64,000 nucleotides of DNA from an uncultured Eubacteriales bacterium (GTDB lineage Bacteria > Bacillota > Clostridia > Oscillospirales > Oscillospiraceae), in NCBI GenBank assembly GCA_900540545.1, contig UQGJ01000008.1:4915-68914 (forward strand). Reading direction: 5' to 3'. Position 1 is the stretch's first letter; every line of letters begins with the position of its first letter. Under the pieces are notes generated by a model. It was given only the letters and a program-made list of their open reading frames with translations. It was not told the origin of the DNA and did not search any database. The position numbers and the translations under genes were made by a program. Shown here one piece after another: positions 1 through 8,782 of the stretch.

Positions 1-1
1 C

Positions 2-895
2 GTGGTGGAGTCCTATGGCATCATCACCAACAAGACCCTGCTGGCCAAGGCCGGCTACTCCATCGACGACATCAAGAGCTTTGCCGACCTGAAGAAGGTG
101 GCCGAAGACATCACCGCCCGCTCCGGCGAGCTGGGCTTCGCGGCCTTCTCCTCCTCCGGCATGGACTCCTCCTCCGACTGGCGGTTCCAGACCCATCTGG
201 CCAACCTGCCCATCTACTTTGAGTACCAGGCCGACGGCATCGGCTCCACCGACGCCATCAAAGGCACCTATCTGGACAACTACCGCGACATCTGGAACCT
301 GTACATCAACAACTCCACCTGCGACCCCAAGGAGCTGACCGCCAAGACCGGCGACGACTCCCGGAATGAGTTCCTGGCTGGTCAGGCCGTGTTCTTCCAG
401 AACGGTTCCTGGGAGTACGGCAACGTCACCGGCGAGGGCAAGTTCACCGACGACGACCTGGCCATGATCCCCATCTACATCGGCGTGGGCGACGAGGCCA
501 ACCAGGGCCTGTGCACCGGCACCGAGAACTTCTGGTGCGTGAACAAGAACGCCAAGCCCGAGAACATCCAGGCCACCCTGGACTTCATGTACTGGTGCGT
601 CTCCTCCGAGCAGGGCACCAAGGCCATGGCCGAGGACATGGGCTTCGTCATCCCCTTCAAGAACGCCCAGGAGTCCCCCAACCTGTTCGTCAAGCAGGAC
701 GCTGAGATGACCGCCGCCGGCAAGACCCCCGTGTCCTGGAACTTCGCCACCATCCCCTCCGAGGAGTGGAAGAAGGGCCTGAGCACCGCCCTGGCCATGT
801 ACGCCGCCGACCAGAGCGACGCCAACTGGGACGCCGTGAAGGCCGCCTTTGTGGACAACTGGGCCGTGGAGTATCAGCTCACCCACGAGGGGTAA
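2..895 (+). CDS. Sugar ABC transporter substrate-binding protein (5' end missing)
   Basis: C-terminal 297 or so residues of a family 1 extracellular solute-binding protein, the lipoprotein that captures a sugar outside the membrane and delivers it to the permeases. The visible part shows the usual second half of the fold: an FFQNGSWEYG stretch near residue 135, a loop with ENFWCVNK near 175, and a helical C-terminus. The signal peptide and lipobox would lie upstream of the window. The two permease genes, LacI regulator and glucanotransferase downstream suggest a maltodextrin-type or related oligosaccharide substrate; that is inferred from context only. The GTG at base 2 is simply the first in-frame start codon and is not the real start. 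Confidence 0.85.
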   Translation: MVESYGIITNKTLLAKAGYSIDDIKSFADLKKVAEDITARSGELGFAAFSSSGMDSSSDWRFQTHLANLPIYFEYQADGIGSTDAIKGTYLDNYRDIWNLYINNSTCDPKELTAKTGDDSRNEFLAGQAVFFQNGSWEYGNVTGEGKFTDDDLAMIPIYIGVGDEANQGLCTGTENFWCVNKNAKPENIQATLDFMYWCVSSEQGTKAMAEDMGFVIPFKNAQESPNLFVKQDAEMTAAGKTPVSWNFATIPSEEWKKGLSTALAMYAADQSDANWDAVKAAFVDNWAVEYQLTHEG

Positions 896-910
896 CAATA
901 GGAACTGCGA

Positions 911-945
911 GAGGGCGGGCAAGAGACTTGCCCGCCCTCTTTCTT
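911..945 (+). terminator. Intercistronic terminator-like hairpin after the binding-protein gene
   Basis: A perfect 13-bp GC-rich stem (911-923 with 927-939) and a three-base loop are followed by TTTCTT. It lies between the binding-protein and permease genes. Partial termination here would yield more binding protein than permease, a common arrangement in such operons. Confidence 0.7.
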
Positions 946-959
946 AAAGTTTGTGCTAT

Positions 960-1065
960 TTGCGGGCGGCCGCAAGGGCCGCCCCTACGGCCACCGGGTA
1001 CGTGAGGGCGGGCGCCCGATGGGTGCCCCTGCAATGCAGAGGCACCCATGAGATGCCCGCCGGGC
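960..1065. repeat. REP-like palindromes between binding-protein and permease genes
   Basis: Two hairpins lie in tandem. The first is GGGCGGCC-gcaa-GGGCCGCCC near 963-983, followed by CCTACGG; the same word recurs at 41672-41700 and inside the 600-bp elements. The second, about 1007-1062, is a long imperfect palindrome built around GGGTGCC/GGCACCC and GGGCGGGC/GCCCGCC. They may stabilise the upstream transcript end or be dispersed repeats. Confidence 0.6.
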
Positions 1066-1094
1066 AAACACAGAATTTATTTGGAGGTGGTTTC

Positions 1095-1946
1095 ATGGAA
1101 CGGGCCGTCAAACGCTGGGCGCCGGTCTTTTTCTTGCCCACGCTGTTGGCTTTCATCATCGGGTTTATCGTCCCCTTCGTGCAGGGCCTCTACCTGTCCT
1201 TCTGCCGGTTCACCACGGTGGACAACGCCACGTGGGCGGGCTTCAGCAACTACGAAAAGGCCCTGTCGGACCCCAACTTCGGCCACGCCTTCTGGTTCAC
1301 CGTGGCCTTCGCGGTGGTGTCCATCATCCTCATCAACGTCATCGCCTTCGGCATCGCCCTGCTGCTGACCCGGAAGCTCCGGGGCACCAACATCTTCCGC
1401 ACCGTGTTCTTCATGCCCAACCTCATCGGCGGCATCGTGCTGGGCTACATCTGGAACATCCTCATCAATGCCGTCCTCTCCTACGTGGGGGAGCCGCTGC
1501 TGAAGCTGAACAGCGGGGCGGGGTTCTGGGGCCTCATCATCCTGATGTGCTGGCAGCAGATCGGCTACATGATGATCATCTACATCGCCGGGCTCCAGAA
1601 CATCCCCGGGGACCTCATCGAGGCGGCCCAAATCGACGGGGCCAATTCCTGGACCACCCTGTGGAAGGTGAAGCTGCCCATGGTGATGCCCTCCATCACC
1701 ATCTGCCTGTTCCTCACCCTGACCAACGGCTTCAAGCTCTTTGACCAGAACCTGGCCCTCACCGGCGGCGACCCGGCCAAGTCCACCGAGATGCTGGCCC
1801 TGAACATCTATAACACGTTCTACGGCCGCACCGGACCCCAGTGGATGGGCATCGGCCAGGCCAAGGCGGTCATCTTCTGCCTCCTGGTCATCGCCATCTC
1901 CATGATCCAGCTTAGGGCCACCCGCTCCAAGGAGGTGCAGCAGTAA
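1095..1946 (+). CDS. Sugar ABC transporter permease, MalF/UgpA-like
   Basis: Integral membrane subunit of 283 residues forming half of the import channel. Several hydrophobic segments are visible, the first at about residues 10-30. The EAA loop that docks the ATPase is present near residues 175-198, with EAAQIDGANSW followed by LPMVMP. The ATG at 1095 was chosen because TTGGAGGTGG lies 5-14 bases upstream; earlier in-frame starts fall inside the repeat hairpins. The next permease starts on the last base of this stop codon (TAATG), so the two are translationally coupled. No ATPase gene is present; these transporters often share an MsmX-type ATPase encoded elsewhere. Confidence 0.9.
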   Translation: MERAVKRWAPVFFLPTLLAFIIGFIVPFVQGLYLSFCRFTTVDNATWAGFSNYEKALSDPNFGHAFWFTVAFAVVSIILINVIAFGIALLLTRKLRGTNIFRTVFFMPNLIGGIVLGYIWNILINAVLSYVGEPLLKLNSGAGFWGLIILMCWQQIGYMMIIYIAGLQNIPGDLIEAAQIDGANSWTTLWKVKLPMVMPSITICLFLTLTNGFKLFDQNLALTGGDPAKSTEMLALNIYNTFYGRTGPQWMGIGQAKAVIFCLLVIAISMIQLRATRSKEVQQ

Positions 1947-2791
1947 TGAAAAAGAAAACGAAAGTCCTGGACACCGTCTGGGTCATCGCGCTGGCGCTGC
2001 TGTGCGTGGCCTACGTGTTCCCGGTGGTGCTGGTGCTGCTGAACTCCTTCAAAATCGAGACGGCCATCTCCACCTCCACCACCTTCCAGCTCCCCACGGC
2101 GGAGACCTTCGCGGGACTGCAGAACTACGTCAGCGCCATCTCCTCCCAGGGCTTCTTCAAGAGCCTTGGGTACAGCCTCTTTATCACCGTCAGTTCCGTG
2201 GCCCTGATCCTGGTGTGCTGCTCCATGTGCGCGTGGTACATCGCCCGGAGCAAGGGGAAGTTCTCCAAACTGCTGTACTTCCTCTTCGTGCTGTCCATGG
2301 TGGTGCCCTTCCAGATGGTCATGTTCACCCTGTCCCAGACGGCCAACAAGCTCCACCTCACCAGCCCCTGGACCATCTGCATCATCTACCTGGGCTTTGG
2401 CGCGGGCTTGGCGGTGTTCATGTTCACCGGCTTTATGAAGTCCATCCCCATTGAGGTGGAGGAGGCCGCCATGATCGACGGCTGCAACCCCATCCAGACC
2501 TTCTTTCTCATTGACATCCCCATTTTGAAGCCCACCCTGGTGTCCGTGGGCATCCTGGAGGCCATGTGGGTGTGGAACGACTACCTGCTGCCCTATCTGG
2601 TGCTGGACCGGGTCAAGGGGTATTACACCATCCCCATGCTTATCCAGAACTTCCGGGGCAGCTATGGAAAGGTGGAGATGGGGGCCATGATGGCCTGCAT
2701 CGTCCTGACCATCATCCCCATCGTCATCGTGTATCTGGCGGGCCAGAAGCACATCATCAAGGGCGTGGCCGCGGGGGCCGTGAAGGGGTGA
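1946..2791 (+). CDS. Sugar ABC transporter permease, MalG-like
   Basis: Second channel subunit, 281 residues. A basic N-terminus (MKKKTK) leads into a first membrane helix at about residues 11-33. The EAA motif is at about 168-192 (EEAAMIDGCN, then DIPILKP). The C-terminus ends in the short charged tail usual for MalG-type carbohydrate permeases. Its start overlaps the preceding stop codon by one base, and the LacI-family gene follows after four bases, so transporter and regulator are probably one transcript. Substrate identity cannot be read from the permease. Confidence 0.9.
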   Translation: MKKKTKVLDTVWVIALALLCVAYVFPVVLVLLNSFKIETAISTSTTFQLPTAETFAGLQNYVSAISSQGFFKSLGYSLFITVSSVALILVCCSMCAWYIARSKGKFSKLLYFLFVLSMVVPFQMVMFTLSQTANKLHLTSPWTICIIYLGFGAGLAVFMFTGFMKSIPIEVEEAAMIDGCNPIQTFFLIDIPILKPTLVSVGILEAMWVWNDYLLPYLVLDRVKGYYTIPMLIQNFRGSYGKVEMGAMMACIVLTIIPIVIVYLAGQKHIIKGVAAGAVKG

Positions 2792-2795
2792 GTCC

Positions 2796-3803
2796 ATGAC
2801 CATCAAGGACATCGCCAGAGAGTCGGGCTACGCGGTGGGAACGGTGTCCCGGGTCCTCAACAACCGGCCCGACGTGTCGGAGGAGGCCCGGACCAAAATC
2901 ATGGCGGTGGTGGAGAAAAACCACTTCCGCCTGAACAACAACGCCAAGCACCTGAAGCAGCAGGCCAGCAGCGGCATCGCCGTCATCGTCAAGGGCACCC
3001 AGAACATGCTCTTCGCCGCCATTGTGGAGGTCCTCCAGGGCCTCATCAAGACCAAGGGCTACGCCTGCCTCATCTACTACATCGACGAGGACGACGACGA
3101 ACTGGAGCAGGCCCTCCAGGTCTGCCGGGAGCGGCGGCCCCAGGGCATCCTGTTTTTGGGCAGCAACCTGGAGTATTTCCGGGATTCCTTCGACCAGGTG
3201 GGGGTGCCCTGCGTGCTGGTGACCAACTCGGCGGCCAGCCTGGGCTATGACCGGCTATCCAGCGTGAGTACCGACGACGAGCGGGCGGCCCAGGCCGCCG
3301 TGGAATATCTGGTGGCTCAGGGGCACCGGAACATCGGGGTGCTGGGCGGGTACATCGAGCGCTCCCGGCCCTCCTTGGCCCGCTATACGGGCTGCCAGCG
3401 GGCCTTTGAGGCCAGTGGGCTGGCCTTCCAGCCTGAGCGGCAGTATGAGGCCGCCCGGTTCGCCCTGGGCAGCGGCTACCGGGCCATGGAGCGGCTGCTG
3501 GACCGGATGCCGGAGCTGACCGCCGTGTTCGCCATGTCGGACGTGATGGCGGTGGGGGCCATCCGGGCCATCCGGGACCGGGGCCTGCGGGTGCCGGAGG
3601 ATGTGTCCATCGTGGGCTTCGACGGCATCGAGCTGGGGGGCTATCTGACCCCCAAGCTGGCCACCGTCCGGCAGGACGGGGCCCACATTGCCCGCCGCGG
3701 CGTGGAGCTGCTGCTCCGGGCGGTGGAACAGCACGCCCCGGCGGTCCACGAGGTGGTCCCCTTTGAGCTGGTGACCGGCGAGAGCGTGAGACGGATCGAC
3801 TGA
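2796..3803 (+). CDS. LacI-family transcriptional regulator
   Basis: Sugar-responsive DNA-binding regulator of 335 residues, a normal length for the family. The N-terminal helix-turn-helix and hinge occupy about residues 1-55 (TIKDIARESGYAVGTVSRVL, then the NNAKHLK hinge). The periplasmic-binding-protein-like effector domain fills the rest, with the family signatures FAMSDVMAVGAIRAI and VPEDVSIVGFDGIE near residues 245-275. It sits four bases after the permease gene and ahead of malQ, so it most likely controls this uptake and degradation cluster. No operator could be assigned because the cluster's own promoter is upstream of the window. Confidence 0.92.
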   Translation: MTIKDIARESGYAVGTVSRVLNNRPDVSEEARTKIMAVVEKNHFRLNNNAKHLKQQASSGIAVIVKGTQNMLFAAIVEVLQGLIKTKGYACLIYYIDEDDDELEQALQVCRERRPQGILFLGSNLEYFRDSFDQVGVPCVLVTNSAASLGYDRLSSVSTDDERAAQAAVEYLVAQGHRNIGVLGGYIERSRPSLARYTGCQRAFEASGLAFQPERQYEAARFALGSGYRAMERLLDRMPELTAVFAMSDVMAVGAIRAIRDRGLRVPEDVSIVGFDGIELGGYLTPKLATVRQDGAHIARRGVELLLRAVEQHAPAVHEVVPFELVTGESVRRID

Positions 3804-3836
3804 CGGACCCATAACGAGCAAAGGGCGTGACCCACC

Positions 3837-5315
3837 TTGAGAGAGAGCGGAATTTTGATGCACCTGTCCAGCCTGCCCTCCCCCCACGGCATCGGGGCCA
3901 TGGGGCGGGCGGCGCGGGAGTTTGTGGATTTTCTGGCGGCCGCGGGGCAGTCCTGCTGGCAGCTGCTGCCCATCTGCCCCACCAGCTACGGCGACTCCCC
4001 CTACCAGTCCTTTTCCACCTTCGCGGGCAACCCCTATTTCATCGACCTGGACGACCTGGCCGATGCGGGGCTGCTGGAGCGGGCGGAGTACGAGGGCGTG
4101 GACTGGGAGAGCAGGCCGGAGGACGTCAACTACGGGGCCTTGTATGAGAAGCGCTACCCCATCCTCCGCCGGGCGGCGGCCCGGCTGCTGGCCCAGCCCC
4201 CGGAGGATTACGGGGCCTTCTGCGGCCGGAACGGGGACTGGCTCCCCGACTACGCCCTGTTCATGGCCCTGAAGGACGCCCACGGGGGCGCGCCCTGGCG
4301 GGACTGGGAGCCCCCCCTGCGGAACCGGGATCCGGAGGCCATCCAAAGGGCCTGGGAGACCTGCGCCGGGGACGTGGCCTTCTACACGGCCCTTCAATAC
4401 CTCTTTTTCCACCAGTGGGAGGCGCTGAAGGGGTACGCCAACGGCAGGGGGGTCAAAATCATCGGGGACCTGCCCATCTATGTCTCCCTGGACAGCGTGG
4501 ACGTGTGGGCCCACCCGGAGCTGTTCCAGCTGGATGAAAACCGGGACCCCAGGGAGGTCTCCGGCTGCCCCCCCGACGGCTTCTCCGCCGGCGGACAGCT
4601 CTGGGGCAACCCCCTCTTCGACTGGGAGGCTATGGCCGAGAACGGCTACGCCTGGTGGGCGGGGCGCATCGGATACCTGTGCCGGGTGTACGACGTGCTG
4701 CGCATCGACCACTTCCGGGGCTTTGACTCCTATTACGCCATCCCCTTCGGCGCCACCGACGCCCGGAACGGCCGCTGGCGGCAGGGGCCGGGCATGGACT
4801 TGTTCCGGGCGGTGGAGCGGGCCGTGGGCAAGCAGCCCATCATTGCCGAGGACCTGGGCTTTCTCACCGACTCGGTGCGGCAGCTCCTGGCCGACAGCGG
4901 CTTCCCCGGCATGAAGGTGCTGGAGTTCGCCTTTGACAGCCGAGATGAGGATAGCAGCAGCTATCTGCCCCACACCTACCCCCGGCACTGCGTGGCCTAC
5001 GCCGGGACCCACGACAATGACACCATCCTGGGCTGGATGGACTCCGCCGACCCCGCCGACGTGGCCTATGCCAAGGAGTATCTGGGCCTCAACGAGGCGG
5101 AGGGGTACCACTGGGGCATGATGCGGGCGCTGTGGGCCAGCGTGGCAGACCTCACCGTGGTCCAGGCCCAGGACCTGCTGGGCCTGGGGGGAGAGGCCCG
5201 GATGAACGAGCCCTCCACCGTGGGGAAGAACTGGCGCTGGCGGGCCCTGCCGGGGGCCTTCGACGAGGCGCTGGCCGCCCGGGTCCGGCGGGCGATGAAG
5301 ATTTACGGAAGATAG
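3837..5315 (+). CDS. malQ: 4-alpha-glucanotransferase (amylomaltase)
   Basis: GH77 enzyme that disproportionates alpha-1,4-glucans, allowing maltodextrin use in the cytoplasm. The 492 residues fit the bacterial family. Catalytic blocks are intact: GDLPIYV near 210, the nucleophile region RIDHFRGF near 288, the acid/base IIAEDLG near 335, and GTHDNDT near 389. The TTG at 3837 was preferred over the ATG at 3858 because the residues it adds (RESGIL) belong to the conserved family N-terminus; an in-frame stop at 3828 excludes earlier starts, and AAGGG lies about 12 bases upstream. It supports a maltodextrin role for the transporter in front of it. Confidence 0.93.
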   Translation: MRESGILMHLSSLPSPHGIGAMGRAAREFVDFLAAAGQSCWQLLPICPTSYGDSPYQSFSTFAGNPYFIDLDDLADAGLLERAEYEGVDWESRPEDVNYGALYEKRYPILRRAAARLLAQPPEDYGAFCGRNGDWLPDYALFMALKDAHGGAPWRDWEPPLRNRDPEAIQRAWETCAGDVAFYTALQYLFFHQWEALKGYANGRGVKIIGDLPIYVSLDSVDVWAHPELFQLDENRDPREVSGCPPDGFSAGGQLWGNPLFDWEAMAENGYAWWAGRIGYLCRVYDVLRIDHFRGFDSYYAIPFGATDARNGRWRQGPGMDLFRAVERAVGKQPIIAEDLGFLTDSVRQLLADSGFPGMKVLEFAFDSRDEDSSSYLPHTYPRHCVAYAGTHDNDTILGWMDSADPADVAYAKEYLGLNEAEGYHWGMMRALWASVADLTVVQAQDLLGLGGEARMNEPSTVGKNWRWRALPGAFDEALAARVRRAMKIYGR

Positions 5316-5319
5316 GGAG

Positions 5320-5357
5320 AGGCCCCGCTGTGGTGTGTGCCACGGCGGGGCCTTTTT
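5320..5357 (+). terminator. Rho-independent terminator after malQ
   Basis: The stem AGGCCCCGC / GCGGGGCCT is followed by a T-run, five bases after the malQ stop. It closes the sugar-uptake operon. Confidence 0.85.
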
Positions 5358-5384
5358 ATGTCAGGGCGGGGCCCTGCCGGGGGC

Positions 5385-5984
5385 GGAGTCCCTCCGGGGG
5401 GTTTCCTTTCTGATTTCAGAAAGGAAACCGAAAGAAAACCAGGGGGCCGACACGGGGCTTTTCAAGCCCCTATCGTCGGCCCCCTGGACCCCAGAGAACG
5501 TCCGGGCGGCGGTACGGGTTTTGGGGGCTGGCAAGACTTGAGAGCTGTTGCAGCCCGTATCGGTCTGGCGCTGGAACGACTTCGGCTGCCGCCCCTCGGC
5601 ACATCACCCGGCAAACCTTGTGAGTAGTTGCGTTTTCATCGGTGCAAACAAGCCGCCATTGGTTGAAATGTTTTCGAATCGGCCTTCCGCCCATTGGCAG
5701 TCGGCACGGGCGGCCTTTGGCCGCCTGCGTTCCCGCACCAGCCTTGCCGGGTACTGCCATGCTAGGCGCGCTACGCCAGCGCATGGGGGTGAAGAACCGC
5801 GTGTTAGGCCGTAACGGCCGGGGCGGGCGCTGAAAGGCAGACTTGTTACCTCTAGCCGGTTTCGACCTCATGCCCCGTCGGCGCCGCCCCAGGTCCAGGG
5901 CCGCGGCCCTGGTTTTCTTTCCGTTCTCTTTCTCAAATGAGAAAGAGAACCCCCGCCGGAGGCGCCGCCCCACGGAGGGACTCC
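5385..5984. repeat. 600-bp intergenic element, copy A (complete, with terminal inverted repeats)
   Basis: This fills nearly all of the gene-free stretch 5358-6006. It is bounded by a perfect 12-bp inverted repeat, GGAGTCCCTCCG at 5385-5396 and its complement at 5973-5984. Just inside each end is a module made of a short palindrome (TTTCTgatttcAGAAA on the left, TTTCTCAAATGAGAAA on the right) followed, reading inward, by GAAAGAAAACCAGGG. The interior has several smaller palindromes and no convincing gene. Related copies lie at 8783-9428, 15378-16024, 19692-19985 and 52262-52533. Size and ends resemble a MITE, but no transposase or target duplication was identified. Confidence 0.8.
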
Positions 5985-6006
5985 GATTTGTAAAGGAGAA
6001 CACCCC

Positions 6007-6495
6007 ATGAACCACGAAATCGTCATTGAGTCTGAACTAGAGGGGGACATGCCCTGGGAGGGGCTGCTCCGCAGAGCCATCTGCGCCGCCCTGGACGCCG
6101 AGGGGGTGGCCGCGCCCTGCGAGGTGGACGTGCTCATCACCGACGACGAGGGCATCCGCGCCATCAACCTGGAACAGCGGGGGGTGGACAGGCCCACCGA
6201 CGTGCTGAGTTTCCCCATGTTCGAGTACGTCCCCGGACAGCCGCCCAGGGACGGGGCCGACGCCGACCCGGAGACGGGGCTGGTGCCCCTGGGGGACATG
6301 GTTATTTCCCTGGAGCGGTGCGCCGCCCAGGCCCAGGAGTTCGGCCACCCGTTGGAGCGGGAGCTGGCCTATCTGGCCGTCCACTCCGCCCTGCACCTGC
6401 TGGGCTACGACCACATGGACGAGGGCCCGGAGAAGGCCCGGATGCGGGCGCGGGAAGAGGCCATTCTGGGCGAACTGGGCATCACAAGGGAGTGA
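6007..6495 (+). CDS. ybeY: Endoribonuclease YbeY
   Basis: Zinc-dependent single-strand endoribonuclease involved in 16S rRNA 3'-end maturation and ribosome quality control. The 162 residues match the family. The metal-binding signature HSALHLLGYDHMD is intact near residues 125-137, and the RGVDRPTDVLSFP block is present near 58. AAAGGAG lies 9-15 bases before the ATG. The gene directly follows the right end of repeat copy A. It opens a ybeY-(small gene)-(hydrolase)-era-yqzL-recO run, a shuffled version of the usual clostridial ybeY-era-recO neighbourhood. Confidence 0.93.
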   Translation: MNHEIVIESELEGDMPWEGLLRRAICAALDAEGVAAPCEVDVLITDDEGIRAINLEQRGVDRPTDVLSFPMFEYVPGQPPRDGADADPETGLVPLGDMVISLERCAAQAQEFGHPLERELAYLAVHSALHLLGYDHMDEGPEKARMRAREEAILGELGITRE

Positions 6496-6502
6496 GGTCG
6501 GC

Positions 6503-6793
6503 ATGAAAATAGGTCACAGGGTGGCACTGGGGGCCATCGCGCTGTTTTTCCTGGTCACGGTTGGAAAAAGCCTGGCGGCCTCGGCCATGGGGGCGCGGGT
6601 CCGGCTGGACGTGGTACTGCCCGCTACTCTGGTATTCTTCCTGCCCATTCGGAGCACCCGGCCGGACGGGGTGCGGCTGTACAGCGCCTTGCTCTACCGG
6701 GTGGTCTCCCGGCCCACTGAAGCGGGAAACCGGGAGAGGGTGGTCCAGTGGTGGCCGAAGAATACCAAGCCCCTGGACGAAGATAAAAAATAG
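6503..6793 (+). CDS. Small membrane-anchored protein of unknown function
   Basis: I do not recognise this 96-residue protein. It begins with a short basic stretch and a hydrophobic segment at about residues 7-25, has a second hydrophobic patch near 38-50, and ends in a charged, Trp-containing tail (QWWPKNTK, then DEDKK). It starts eight bases after ybeY and ends 15 bases before the hydrolase, so it is probably co-transcribed with both. Codon use matches the neighbours, which favours a real gene. One or two membrane passes are likely; no catalytic motif is visible. Confidence 0.6.
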   Translation: MKIGHRVALGAIALFFLVTVGKSLAASAMGARVRLDVVLPATLVFFLPIRSTRPDGVRLYSALLYRVVSRPTEAGNRERVVQWWPKNTKPLDEDKK

Positions 6794-6807
6794 AGGATGG
6801 AAACCGA

Positions 6808-7887
6808 ATGGACATGATACTGCTTCTGGCCCTGGGGCTGCTCCTCCTGCTGGCGCTCATCCTTTTGACTGGAAAGCTGTGCAGGGCGCGGCGGTACAAA
6901 ATCCGCACGGAAGCGGGCGTGCAGAGGACGGAGTACATCACCATCGGCGGAATCGGGCAGTATATCCAAATCCGGGGGTGGGACCGGGCCAACCCGGTGA
7001 TGCTCATCCTCCACGGCGGCCCGGGCGGCAGCATGGCCTACTATTCCTATGGCTGGCAGGCGGAGCTGGAGCGGCACTATACCGTCGTCCACTGGGACCA
7101 GCGGGGCTGCGGGAACACCTATTTTCATGATACGGGGGCCGCGAGACCCACCTTGGAACTGCTGCTGTCCGACTTGGACGAGCTGGTGGATTACCTCCGT
7201 TCAACGTTTGACCAGGAGAAGGTCGTTTTGATGGGCCACTCCTGGGGGACCTACCTGGGCGCGCTCTACGCGGGGCGGCACGGGGAAAAGATGTCCGCCT
7301 ATGTGGCGGTGAGCCAGATGCTGGACTTCAAGAAGTCCGAGGAGGTCTCGGCGCGGGAGGCCATGGGCTTGGCCCGGGCGGCGGGCCGGGAGCGGGACGC
7401 GGAGGAGATCGGCGGTATGCTGGCGGACCTCCTGGCGGCCCGGACCTTCGGAAAGACGGAGGCTACGGCGCTGCTGAAGCTCCGGCAGAAGAAGGAGAAG
7501 TATCTGCCGCCCCAATACCCAAGGGGGATGGGGGCGGTCCGAATTTTCTCCCCCTATATGACCTGGAACGACTTCAAGTGGATGCTGAGTTTTGAGAATA
7601 TGATCGCGTCCAACGGCGAACTCTACCGGGCGCTCCTGTCGGAGGAGACGGCGACCATCGACGGGAGCCGGCGGAGGTATGAGATGCCGGTCATTCTGGT
7701 GGCGGGGGCGCGGGACTGGACCACGCCGCGCTGTCTGGCGGAGGCATATTTCGACCATATCTCCGCGCCGCGGAAAGAGCTGATTGTGATGGAGGACGCG
7801 GGACATATCCCGTTTCTCGATAGACCGGACGAGTTTTCGGAAAAGCTGTTAAATACGCTCAAGAAAGTTGAGGATCACCTGAAATGA
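6808..7887 (+). CDS. Membrane-anchored alpha/beta hydrolase, proline iminopeptidase-like
   Basis: Serine hydrolase of 359 residues with an N-terminal membrane helix (about residues 3-22). The oxyanion-hole motif HGGPGGS is near 68, DQRGCG near 97, the nucleophile elbow GHSWG near 142, the acid in GARDW near 300, and the histidine in AGHIPF near 330, so the triad is complete. The HGGPGG plus DQRGCG pair is typical of the S33 proline iminopeptidase group, although many members hydrolyse other amides or esters. Its last four bases (ATGA) overlap the start of era. Position in a housekeeping run does not reveal the substrate. Confidence 0.85.
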   Translation: MDMILLLALGLLLLLALILLTGKLCRARRYKIRTEAGVQRTEYITIGGIGQYIQIRGWDRANPVMLILHGGPGGSMAYYSYGWQAELERHYTVVHWDQRGCGNTYFHDTGAARPTLELLLSDLDELVDYLRSTFDQEKVVLMGHSWGTYLGALYAGRHGEKMSAYVAVSQMLDFKKSEEVSAREAMGLARAAGRERDAEEIGGMLADLLAARTFGKTEATALLKLRQKKEKYLPPQYPRGMGAVRIFSPYMTWNDFKWMLSFENMIASNGELYRALLSEETATIDGSRRRYEMPVILVAGARDWTTPRCLAEAYFDHISAPRKELIVMEDAGHIPFLDRPDEFSEKLLNTLKKVEDHLK

Positions 7888-8777
7888 ACATCAAAAAATC
7901 CGGCATGATCTCCATCGTGGGGCGGCCCAACGTGGGCAAGTCCACCCTGACCAACGCCCTGGTGGGGGAGAAGATCGCCATCGTCACCAACAAGCCCCAG
8001 ACCACCCGCAACCGCATCTGCGCCATCCTGAACCGGGGGGAGAGCCAGTTCGTGTTCCTGGACACGCCGGGGCTGCACAAGGCCCGCTCCCGGCTGGGAG
8101 ACTATATGGTCAAGGTGGTGCGGGAGAGCGTGGCCGACGTGGACGCCGCCATGCTCCTGGTGGAGCCGGTGCCCAGCGTGGGCGGCCCGGAGACTGAGCT
8201 CATAGGGCGGCTCAAGGCCCTGCGGGTGCCCACGGTGCTGGTTATCAACAAAATCGACACGGTGAAAAAGGAGGACCTGCTCTCCGTCATGCAGGCCTAT
8301 CAGGAGGCCCACGCGTTCCAGGCCATCGTGCCCATCTCCGCCAAGAGTGGGGAGGGCATCGACGAGCTGCTGAACGTGTTGGAGCAGTTCTTGCCCGAGG
8401 GGCCTCAGCTCTTCCCTGACGACATGGTGACGGACCAGCCGGAGCGGCAGGTCTGCGCCGAGATCATCCGGGAAAAACTGCTGCTGTGCCTGGACAAGGA
8501 GATTCCCCACGGCACGGCGGTGGAGATCACCAAGTTCTCCGAGCGGGAGAGCGAGATCATCGACGTGGAGGCCACGATTTTCTGCGAGAAGAACAGCCAT
8601 AAGGGCATCATCATCGGGAAAAACGGGGCCATGCTGAAGAAAATCTCCACCCTGGCCCGGAAGGACATCGAGACCTTCATGGGGACTAAGGTCTATCTGG
8701 AGACCTGGGTGAAGGTCAAGGAAAACTGGCGGGATAATGTGAATTTTATTCGGAATGTGGGGTATACGGAGGAGTAA
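7884..8777 (+). CDS. era: GTPase Era
   Basis: Ribosome-assembly GTPase that binds the 3' end of 16S rRNA; 297 residues. The G1 motif GRPNVGKST is at about 13-21, G3 DTPGL near 59, G4 NKID near 122, and the C-terminal KH domain carries GIIIGKNGAMLKKI near 240-255. It overlaps the hydrolase stop by four bases (ATGA), so translation is coupled. A 600-bp repeat element starts immediately downstream and separates it from yqzL-recO. Confidence 0.96.
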   Translation: MNIKKSGMISIVGRPNVGKSTLTNALVGEKIAIVTNKPQTTRNRICAILNRGESQFVFLDTPGLHKARSRLGDYMVKVVRESVADVDAAMLLVEPVPSVGGPETELIGRLKALRVPTVLVINKIDTVKKEDLLSVMQAYQEAHAFQAIVPISAKSGEGIDELLNVLEQFLPEGPQLFPDDMVTDQPERQVCAEIIREKLLLCLDKEIPHGTAVEITKFSERESEIIDVEATIFCEKNSHKGIIIGKNGAMLKKISTLARKDIETFMGTKVYLETWVKVKENWRDNVNFIRNVGYTEE

Positions 8778-8782
8778 AGGAC

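Noticed and set aside
3255..5111. Long minus-strand open frame across the LacI and malQ genes
   Set aside because: Product is low-complexity Gly/Pro/Val with no motif, while the plus strand encodes intact conserved proteins.
5470..6015. Open frames conserved among copies of the 600-bp element (segments like RPSAYDPAKLDSSC)
   Set aside because: Both strands are open and similar between copies, there is no ribosome site or protein-like composition, and half-copies cut the frames. This reflects recent copying, not a conserved protein.
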